Assembly (NCBI GenBank): GCA_963383645.1 | Contig: OY726565.1 | Location: forward strand, 27,738,966-27,802,965 | DNA length: 64,000 bases | Reading direction: 5' to 3' | Source of the DNA: Muscardinus avellanarius | Taxonomy: Eukaryota; Chordata; Mammalia; Rodentia; Gliridae | In this document: one piece after another, positions 56,009 through 64,000 of the stretch | How the letters are laid out: every line of letters begins with the position of its first letter | Numbering within the stretch: the stretch's first letter is position 1 | Made by a program: the position numbers and the translations under genes | Notes under the pieces: generated by a model | Databases searched by the model: none | Told to the model about the DNA's origin: nothing | The model's input: the letters and a program-made list of their open reading frames with translations, nothing else

Positions 56009-57038
56009 TTTGGAATACTCTTGATAAGAGCTTTTGAAATCATGCTTTAAATAAGCAGGGAACATTCTTTGAGCACACGTGTCTCTAGCAGGGTAGAGGG
56101 GATAGAATGGAATTTTCAGATGCTTGGTGATTGCATTGATATTTGGAGAAGAGATTTTGGTATGGGTGAGCCAGGTAAATTCTGCTCCTGTGAAAAGTTA
56201 GGTGGGCACTAAAAACTAAAAACGATCCCTGTAATCTAAGAGCAACTACACACCCAATGTGACTCCGAGCTACATAAACCCTTTTGTTAAGAAAACAGGA
56301 TGAAGAAAACCTCCTTGGTAGAGAAAGAAGCCATCAAGCCACACTCGATGGGGCTGGGGCTTATTCGTTGAATTAATTCTGAACTTCGATTCTCCTTCCT
56401 TAACTCCACAGCACACTGGTTTTTCGTTTCCTCCAGAGGCAGCGTGAAGCTCAGCAGCAGGCTGGGCATTTAGCTTCCTGAGACTCGCTCTCCTCGCCTT
56501 CCCAGCCCAGAAGCTGGGGTGCCGGCGCCTCTGCAGCACAGGCTGTGCCGGACCGGAAGACAAATTAGGTACGCAGAGTCTACGCAGCAGCATGTCTGCA
56601 CCTCCTGGGGGTCTGCGTAATATCTGTCAGTTTCCACAGATTTACTAACAGAAAATCGCAGTTTTATTATGTGATTTTTCTCTATATTCTGTTTCAAAAG
56701 AAGTCTCACTCTGACATACTAGCTCAAGCCAAAAGCTCAAAATTAGTTTCAGACTCTGCCCTCTGTCGGTGAAACCTGGAACCTGAGAAAATAAATGGGT
56801 GTGGTGGCGCGTTTTGACCACGAGATGGCAGCAGTGCTTCGTGCAGCTCCAGGAAGACGCAAGACTGATTGATAAACCCTTTGATGGGAAGATATGCGGA
56901 AGTCTCAAGAATAAGACCAACTGAACCTTAAGATTAAGAACAAAAGTTATAGGAAAATAGCCTTTTATTAATGTAGAAATATTTGTGTTAGAGCTTAATA
57001 TTTTATGATTGCAAACATGCATCTTTACATTAAGAAAT
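56009..57038. other. Intergenic, with one CTCF-like motif
   Basis: GC-richer at 56400-56600 (gccggcgcctctgcagcaca); no gene assigned. CTCF-like motif listed separately. Confidence 0.4.
56815..56834 (+). promoter_or_regulatory. CTCF-like motif
   Basis: ccacgagatggcagc at 56818-56832 matches the CTCF core consensus (CCAsyAGrkGGCrs) at all but one position. Not inside a recognised SINE. Confidence 0.4.
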
Positions 57039-57210
57039 AGGCTGGGTGTGGCGGTGTGTGCCTATAATCCCAGTACTTGGGAGGCTGAGACAGGAGGATG
57101 GCAGGTTCAAGGCCAGCCTCAGCAACATAGTAAAACCCTGTTTTAGAAAATGAAATAAAATAAAGTAAGGCTGGAGGTGGCAAGGCCTAGTCCACAGTAC
57201 CGCGGGGTTG
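57039..57210 (+). mobile_element. Composite B1-dID SINE
   Basis: Sense: ggctgggtgtggcggtgtgt to the eroded ID part tagtccacagtaccgcgg. Confidence 0.82.
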
Positions 57211-57524
57211 GAGAGCCAGAAGGCCTTATTTTGTGGAATAAACGCTTAATTTGGATTCTTCTTCCTTAACATTGCAGTAACACTGATGTTTGGGCCCCAG
57301 ATGTGTCTGGCCAGAGAATCTGTGTCATTTCATTTATGTAATAGTAAGTTGCTCTGTCCCGAGGATCAGCGTCACCACACTGAAACCAGTCACCCGAAGC
57401 CCCACCAAGCTGGGGCCAAGTGCCTGGGACACGGCGACAAGGTGAGGTATTGGCACCTAGGAGACTCTCAAGGCCGGGCCATTCTAACTGCGGAAGGCTT
57501 GGGGGGGAGGGGGCGTGTACTAGT

Positions 57525-58135
57525 TTTCTGAGGATGCCAGAAATTAGCACAAAGTTAGTGAATTAAAACAAAACTTGCCGGGCGTGGTGGCGCACGCTTG
57601 TAATCCCTGCGCTTGGGAGTCAGAGACAAGAGGATCGCGCTGGTTCGAAACCAGCCGCTCTGGCTTAAGAGACTGTTTCAAAAAATAAAGTATAAAATAG
57701 GTCTGGGACTGTAGCCTGGAGGTAGAAGAGTTTCCAGGAACCCCAGTACCACCAAATAAATAAAATAAAATAAAAAAATAATAAATAAAACAACAAAACC
57801 TGAACATTTTACAGTTCTGGAGCCCGGAAATCCAAACTCTCGAGGCCATCAAGACTGCATTCCTCCCAGGGGCTGTAGAGGAGGGTCCTTCCTTCTCTTC
57901 TCCAGTTCCTGGTGTCTAGACCTTGCCTGGCCTGTGGCAGCATGGGTCCAACATCTGCTGATGGAGTGCCCACCGGCCCCTCCCCTGCTCCTTGTTTCAC
58001 CTGTTACTGTCATTTGTTAGAATGTTTTTCATTGGATTAGGGTCTGCCCTATGTTAGGATGGTCTCGTGAGATCCTTCATATGTCTACAAAAACGCTCCT
58101 CCCAAATCCAGTCACATTCTGAGGTTCCAGGTGGA
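57525..58135 (+). repeat. Old LTR-like repeat interrupted by a SINE
   Basis: tagttttctgaggatgccag, then after the SINE ttttacagttctggagcccg, tcccaggggctgtagaggag, tcctggtgtctagaccttgc, attggattagggtctgccct and gtcacattctgaggttccag. The order is that of a widespread old mammalian repeat; the name is left open. Confidence 0.55.
57576..57790 (+). mobile_element. Composite SINE, type 2
   Basis: Sense: ttgccgggcgtggtggcgca, junction gctctggcttaagagactgt, tail (AAAT)n. CpG-rich; a young-looking copy. Confidence 0.88.
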
Positions 58136-58391
58136 TTTTTCCTTGGTGTTCAGCATCAGCCCAACACAGGATGGACTAAGGTTACTTCCTGACATATCTC
58201 TGTTCTCATCAGCATCATTGGATGTCAGTCAATGGATATTTTCTGGCTTCAGACAGAGGCCAGTAAATATTGGGTTGAAGCAGCAAAGTCCACTTGATTG
58301 TGACTGTGGAAATTTCTAGAGATGCATTGTTGGTAAAGAAGCTCTTCTTCCCAGAGATGTCTCTGTGAACCCTTCTGCAACTACGGAATAG

Positions 58392-58439
<48 letters not shown>

Positions 58440-59930
58440 CAGTCAGAGCAACAGTGTTCTAACTTGTATACAAGTACTATAATAATAATGACAAAGGCAT
58501 TCTAATTAGGTTAGAAAGAACAGGTGTAAATATATAAAAACAAGCTGTAAAGTATAAAACTACAAGAATGAAAGGTGAGCGTCTCCTTCGTGTGCACCTC
58601 TGAAGCACGGACATGGACACAGCGGCAGAGCCTGAGCCCTTTGGATGCAAGCCCAGTCTTCTGGGCTGAGCACCTGCAGCAGCACCTGTGGCTGACCAGG
58701 ATGGAGAACCTCTCGCCGTTCTCCACAAACACCGATCAGAGGGTCCACTGCTTGCCACAGTCTCCAGGAGACTTCATATGGACACAGATGTTGGAAAAGC
58801 TCTGCTAAATGGTCCGAGTTGGTAAGTTTTATTTGCTAAACAGGAGATCTTCAATATTTTTCTTGCTATTAAAAGCACCCAGGTATGAGCAGTGGTTGAC
58901 GCAGGGTAAGAAGGGAAGGTGCTCTGAGCCCTTCTCTGAGATCGGCCGGGATCGGCTTTGATGAAGATGGAGGCCGGTGGCACCGCACTGACTGAGGGCT
59001 GTACACAGTTCTGTGCTCTCAGCCTGACCCTCTAATGGAGTATTTTCACAGGAAACTAAAAACAGTTAAGTGAGAGGGAGTGCTGAGAACATTGGCTAAA
59101 AAGGGAAAGGAAGAAAGGAAAAGGGGAAAAGATAAGAAAGACAAAAAAAAAATAAGCCCATTGGTGGATCCTTTGATTTTTCTCACTCCTAATTCCTTCT
59201 AGGGACAGAGTGAGCAGCGATGACACTCATCGTGGTGAGTGAGTCGGCGCTGGGAAAGCAGTCCTGCTTTGAGGCGCCCAGATGAAAGGGGCTCTGTGAG
59301 GACAGACTGATGGCCGCTGGCTTGGCTTCTGAGCGGGTCACAGTCTCCACTGTGGCCTCTCACTGTTTAAAGCAAAGAGTGCTGTCGGTGCTGCAGGATT
59401 CCACGTGGCCCCACTGGGGTTGGCAGCTCTCTGGCCAGGCCCTGGTTGCCAAGGAAACCGATACAGGTGAGATGGGCTGTCTGGGTTCTTGGTTGACTAG
59501 TGGAGCTGAAAGCACAATCTCACGTGAAAGATGGATTTTCAGCGACCAGGGCAAAAGCAAATGATGGCTACTAGGAGGCATGGTGCCCGGCCTCACCAGA
59601 AGACCTAACTTATTTGGATGGAAACTCCTGGCAATGAAGGAAGCAGCCTCCTCAGGAGCAACAAACAGAAACCTTCCGCCTGAACTGGGTGCCCTACAGA
59701 CAGCCTTGCTTGGCTGGACACAAGTCCAGTTGCATTGTTCCCTTTGTGAACAAACCTGGGATGCAAAGACCCAGGCAGCCTCGGACAACACCCTGCCTTT
59801 TCTGGCACACTGCCCATCAAGAGCCACAGCGAGCACTGCCATGGGGTTGCTCTTCTAGGGGGAGAGCGGGGCCAAGGAGAGCCTTACTCAAGCATGTGGT
59901 GATTTTTCTTGAGTGCCCCCAAATGAAATT
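58136..59930. other. Intergenic, no gene recognised
   Basis: 58575-58810 and 59200-59880 are GC-richer with fortuitous open frames on both strands; no protein family recognised. Confidence 0.4.
58394..58437. repeat. (TG)n microsatellite
   Basis: About 21 TG units, no flanking SINE seen. Confidence 0.95.
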
Positions 59931-61210
59931 AGTTTTTAAATATACTTTTATTGATGCATTGCAGTTGTACCTCTTAGTGAGGTTAAAAGTCATATAAACA
60001 AACATGTACATATCTGCTACTCACCCCACCATACACAACAGCGAGACTGGTACACAGCAGCGAGACTGGCACACAGCAGTGAGACTGGCAGACAGCAGTG
60101 AGACTGGTACACCACAGCGAGACTGGAACACAGCAGTGAGACTGGTATACAACAGCAAGACTGGTACACAGCAGTGAGACTGGAAGATAGCAGTGAGACT
60201 GGTACACGGCAGCGAGACTGGAACACAGCAGCAAGACTGGTACACGTCAGCGAGACTGGAACATGGCAACGAGACTGGAACACGGCAGTGAGGCTGGTAC
60301 ACGGCAGTGAGACTGGTACACATCAGTGAGACTGGAACACACACAACAGCAAGACTGGTACACAACAGCGATACTGGTACACAACAGTGAGACTGGTACA
60401 CGGCAGTGAGACTGGAACACGGCAGTGAGACTGGAACAAGGCAGTGAGACTGGAACACGGCAGTGAGACTGGAACACGGCAGTGAGACTGGTACACCACA
60501 GCGAGACTGGTACACCACAGCGAGACTGGTACACAACAGCGAGATGGTACACGGCAGCGAGACTGGAACACGGCAGTGAGACTGGTACATGGCCGTGAGA
60601 CAGACTGGAACACGGCAGTGAGACTGGTACATGGCAGTGAGACTGGAACACGGCAGTGAGACTGGAACACGACAGTGAGACTGGAACACGGCAGCGAGAC
60701 TGGAACACGGCAGCGAGACTGGAACTCAACAGTGAGACTGGAACACGGCAGCGAGACTGGAACACGGCAGTGAGACTGGTACACAGCAGCGAGGGGCATA
60801 ATTCACACTTTCTTTCCTCAGTTCTCTCCTTCCTCTCCCCACCCCCATCTCTCCCACTCTTCTGCTGTTCACTCAGCTCAGTTACCTAAAATCCCATTTG
60901 TTTCCTGTTTTCTAACTTCCACGAATAAAAAAAAATATTCAACCCTTGACTCGCTGGGACTGGCCAGCCTCACTTAGCCTCACGTTCTCTAGTTCAGCCA
61001 TTTTCCTGCAAATGGCGTAATGTTTGTTGTTCTTTATGGATTAGCAGAGCTCCACTGTGTGCATATACCACACTTTCGTTACCCATTCATCCGCTGGCAG
61101 ACACCTAGGCAGGTTCCCAAATCTGCCTGTTGAGTTGTGCCGCTGTAAACATGGATGTGTACGTGTCGCCGTAGTATCTGACTTTGAATCTTTTGGAAAG
61201 ATACTGGGGA
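59931..61210 (-). mobile_element. L1 3' end, antisense, carrying the minisatellite
   Basis: tacttttattgatgcattgc at 59943 begins the antisense 3' end. After the minisatellite it resumes: acccttgactcgctgggact at 60942, atataccacactttcgttac at 61063, cacctaggcaggttcccaaa at 61103, tgccgctgtaaacatggatg. It aligns with the reverse complement of 388-640. Confidence 0.8.
60040..60792. repeat. Minisatellite, 19-bp unit, about 39-40 copies
   Basis: Unit gcagtgagactggaacacg, with main variants T/A (gtacac or gaacac), G/A and T/C (agtgag or agcgag). A 17-bp unit occurs near 60540 (gcgagatggtac), a 4-bp expansion near 60598 (gagacagactgg) and a CA-expanded unit near 60345. Copies are similar but not identical. 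Confidence 0.95.
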
Positions 61211-61960
61211 GTTTGAGAACAAAGGAAAAGAACTAACTTCATAAATATAAATATTTATAAGTATGAATATTTTAAATATCAAAATACATGCAAATAAATT
61301 TTCCTCTCTGTTTCTATGGAATAATATTGAAGCCTTTACTATCACATTTTATTATTATTATTATTTGGGGTTATCTAATCCCTTTGCCAGCCAAATAATT
61401 TCCTCGGGATCAAAGATTTTATTAATTTATCTGCCATGAGTGCTTGGCACAGTACTTGGCATGGCAAGTTCTCAAAAATCATTTAATTGCCCTCCCTCAG
61501 TGAGCGAAGAAAAGGTAAAAAAGACAACTTCAGCAAAGCAGAAACAATATAATCACCACAGCGAAGACTCACTAGTTGCCATCAATGTATATGGTTATTT
61601 TACCTGTTTCTCATATTTTGTCCACCTCTGTAAGGGAGGTAGTGTTGGCCACAGTTACAGGAAAGAAACTGAAGTGCAGAAAGCTAAAATCAGTGAGTTA
61701 GAGGTCACAGGCAGCCGTGGCTGAGCCAGATGTCGGCCAGCTGTACCTGTGCAGAGCAGTGTTCCCAGCCACAGTGCCAGGCGATTGGAGCCTATGATGG
61801 GCCCTGTGCAGCTCATGGCGCCCCCAGAATGTAGAGCACAGCGGCCTCCGTGGCGGTGGAGCCATACTTGGCGAGAGGGCATGGGGTTAGATTCCAGATT
61901 GGTGGGATTCAACCAGGACTGGTGATGTAGGCGCTATAAGCCAGCGGGGTAACATGCAAG
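61211..61960 (+). other. Intergenic with weak MIR remnants
   Basis: ggcacagtacttggcatggc at 61446 and gaaactgaagtgcagaaagc at 61667 resemble MIR parts; the rest is unassigned. Confidence 0.4.
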
Positions 61961-61964
61961 TGCG

Positions 61965-62190
61965 CCGTGCTCAAATCCAAGCTCTAACAATCATGAGCTC
62001 CACGGCCTTTTGTAAGTAACTTAAACACTTTGTTCTTCAGATCCATCATCTTCAAATTAGGGTAAATAGTATTACTTTCCTAAAAGAAAATATTGTGAGA
62101 ATTAAGTCAGACACTATATGCAAATGTGATGAGTGCAATTTCCAACACTTGTTAAGGGCTTAACAAATTATCATTATCTTTATTACCAAT
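61965..62190 (+). mobile_element. MIR
   Basis: tgctcaaatccaagctctaa, agtaacttaaacactttgtt, catcatcttcaaattagggt, ttgtgagaattaagtcagac and cacttgttaagggcttaaca follow MIR order closely. Confidence 0.75.
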
Positions 62191-62252
62191 ACCAGCATGA
62201 TAATTATCGACACTATTTTCTTGTAAAAAGTGGTATCTGGGTTGTTTGTTTG

Positions 62253-62339
62253 TTTGTGTGGCCATGGTGCTGGGGACTGAACCCAGGGCCTTGCACATGC
62301 GAGGTAAGTATCTACCACTGAGCCACATCCCCAGCTCAA
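62253..62339 (-). mobile_element. Standalone ID-type SINE (tRNA-derived)
   Basis: ggtgctggggactgaaccca, gggccttgcacatgcgaggt, ctaccactgagccacatccc: antisense ID element. Confidence 0.82.
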
Positions 62340-62357
62340 AAATGAGGTGTTTTTTGT

Positions 62358-62450
62358 TGTAGTTTTCGGTACTTGGGATGGAACCCAGGGGCATTGTCCC
62401 TCCAGCCTCCTAATGCTGGAATGACAAGGGTGTGCCACCAGCCCTCTGGA
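62358..62450 (-). mobile_element. Composite SINE with large internal deletion
   Basis: Antisense: tcggtacttgggatggaacc, then directly cctcctaatgctggaatgac; only the two ends remain. Confidence 0.7.
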
Positions 62451-63011
62451 GTGAGGGTTTTGTTTTGTTTTGTTTTTTATAAAAAGTTGCAGGAGTTATT
62501 CAAAATTAAGCATCACTTGATTATCATTTCAAAGGCTCAGAGAAGACCGAAAGGTATCACCAAAGGAAAGAGAAAGGCCAGTTGCCATCCTCCTCACAGC
62601 CTGCCAACAAGTCCTCGTGGGATTTGCATAAATCGCTTGACACCTTTTCCACATCTGTGGGAAGTGAAGGGTAATTGGTGGAAGTGCTTTGAAAGCTACA
62701 AAGTACCCTGCGGAGGCAATTTTTTTCATGTTAACCACCTAAAATTCACAAAAATCACTTTTTCTTCCCTATTTAATATGGATAGCATGGGATCCATTGA
62801 GTCTCCTCACCTTTCTATCGCCCCCGCCAGCGTTGAGGGTCCCAGAGAAGAAAGACGGTGTTCTTCCCAGGAAACTCATGGTTAAAGCTTAGCTTTAGGG
62901 TACGGTTTATGGTTAATATCCTCCTTCCTCCTCCCTTCCTTCTTCCCTCCTTTCTTCCTTCCTTGCTTCTCTTTCTTCTTCCCTTCCTTCCCTCCCTCAT
63001 TTTTTTTTTAC
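62451..63011. other. Intergenic, with T-rich and CT-rich tracts
   Basis: (TTTTG)n at 62459-62479 and a pyrimidine tract at 62920-63010 (cttcctcctcccttccttct). No gene recognised. Confidence 0.45.
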
Positions 63012-63172
63012 TTGCGGCATTCTATCTCCAAGCTACACATATTTTATTTTGAAACTGGGTCTTGCTTGATAGGTTGCTGAAAGTCTCACTAGGTTGCTGA
63101 GGCTGACCTCAACCTGTGATCCTCCTGTCTCTGCCTCCAGGTACTAGGATTACAGGCATGCACCTGCACACT
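63012..63172 (-). mobile_element. Composite B1-dID SINE, diverged
   Basis: Antisense: gcattctatctccaagctac to ggattacaggcatgcacctg. Confidence 0.78.
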
Positions 63173-64000
63173 GGGGTGCACTTTCTATTTCTTGGTGGCC
63201 TTTCTAGTTCTATAAAATCATTGTCATACACTAATCCATGTCTTCCTAAAGCAGAAGATTCTCTGTGGCCTGGCAGAGCTGTTTGCAAGTCATTTAGCAG
63301 GTTGGGGGGGGGGTGGGGGGCGAGTCAGCAGCCGCTGGGCAGTGGCCCCTAATTGCCGATTTGTAGTATTTGCCAGCAAGTCTCCACTTCCCATTAGAAT
63401 GAGCTGTTCTGGTTCTTTCTGCTTCAAAAGTGTGCATCCTTCTCAGCTGCCAGTGCTCCTCCACTCTCCCGACCAAGGCAGTGCGGTGCCAGCAGTGCTC
63501 CCGTTAATAGACTTGTTGGTAGCGTCACAGAGCGCAGCTCCATCCCCAGCCTGGCCGTGGTCTCCTGATAGAGCTCAGCAGCTCTGTTCCAGAGGCTGCT
63601 GGTTTCCACCCTGCAGTATCCATGCAATTTGCTCCAGAATGTTCAATTGGTGGAGTCTGTATCAACAGAAGCCTTAGTTCAAATCTATTCATTTCCCTCA
63701 GTTAATACTGCCGTCCTACCCCATTCCAGTTACCCAGCTGTAGAGTCCACAGCCCCGTTTGTGATTCCTGCTGTTTTACCAGGGACAATTCCAGAAAAGA
63801 TGCCGTGACAGACAGAAGCGACCAGAGGTCTCAGCACACCAGCACACAGGGCCCGTCTAGCTTTGAATCAAACAAACCAACTCCTGTTTGCTTCCTAAAA
63901 GAAGCCATAAAAAGACAGAAAGGCAGTGAACGCATTGTATTTGGCATTGTGTATGCTTAGGTCAAAAGCAGCCTTCCAAAATTACAGTACCAGAAATCCA
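63173..64000. other. Intergenic, nothing recognised
   Basis: G-rich run at 63303-63321 (gttggggggggggtgggggg); otherwise no feature. Confidence 0.4.

Noticed and set aside
56270..56593. Antisense open frame of about 107 codons
   Set aside because: GC-rich intergenic piece without recognised domain, splice signals or promoter; most likely fortuitous.
59360..59842. Antisense open frame of about 160 codons
   Set aside because: Other frames on both strands are open too and no protein family was recognised; compositional effect.
60021..60799. Long antisense open frames of 158-222 codons, Cys/Val/Ser-rich
   Set aside because: They are the translation of the 19-bp minisatellite in three frames; no known protein similarity, no independent start or splice context, so not called as genes.
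62920..63010. CT-rich tract as promoter element
   Set aside because: Simple sequence next to an antisense SINE tail; no gene start in the vicinity.
63303..63321. G-rich run as a G-quadruplex
   Set aside because: A single run with one interruption; without separate G tracts nearby the case is weak.
49500..64000. Search for KCNQ5 exons or promoter in the downstream part
   Set aside because: No potassium channel-like residues and no CpG island were seen; the next gene must begin beyond the window.

Overview
This is a mammalian nuclear genomic window, most likely from a squirrel-family rodent (Sciuridae). The inference rests on about 45-50 copies of a composite SINE: a B1-like (7SL-derived) left part ending in a B-box-like element, an A-rich linker, then a tRNA-derived ID part reading roughly 'gggctgggggtgtagctcagaggtagaatgcccctgggtt'-like sequence. 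B1-dID composites of this form are known from squirrels and relatives. The interspersed 5'-truncated L1 3' ends, and older MIR, L2 and MaLR-like remnants, fit a rodent genome.

There is one recognisable protein-coding gene, on the + strand: the 3' end of RIMS1 (RIM1, the active-zone scaffold of presynaptic terminals). Five consecutive exons are present: 32598-32736, 34756-34868, 44530-44631, 45205-45344 and 46847-47065 (stop TAG at 47063-47065). All have consensus GT/AG borders and their phases join perfectly. They encode the linker before the C-terminal C2 domain, the whole C2B domain and the C-terminal tail. The 3' UTR follows, with several AATAAA signals; the one at 49092 looks best placed. 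Bases 1-32597 are interpreted as upstream intron because no further exon could be recognised there.

Layout: 1-32.6 kb, intron with dense SINEs, several L1 3' ends, microsatellites and old repeats; 32.6-47.1 kb, the last five RIMS1 exons with introns full of SINEs and ancient L1 fragments; 47.1-49.1 (or 49.5) kb, RIMS1 3' UTR; 49.5-64 kb, intergenic sequence containing a 5S rRNA pseudogene, more SINEs, a MaLR-like LTR fragment, a CTCF-like motif, a striking 19-bp minisatellite (60.04-60.79 kb) embedded in an antisense L1 3' end, and a MIR. In the human genome KCNQ5 lies downstream of RIMS1, but no KCNQ5 exon was seen here.

The most noteworthy items are: the ~40-copy 19-bp minisatellite that is open in all three antisense frames; a 5'-truncated L1 with a perfect 17-bp target-site duplication that landed only 77 bp upstream of the first C2B exon; an L1/SINE chimera flanked by one target-site duplication; a triple-nested SINE; and a 5S rRNA-derived fragment with an intact-looking C-box. 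I found no evidence for a wholly new genetic system; the long open frames outside RIMS1 look fortuitous.
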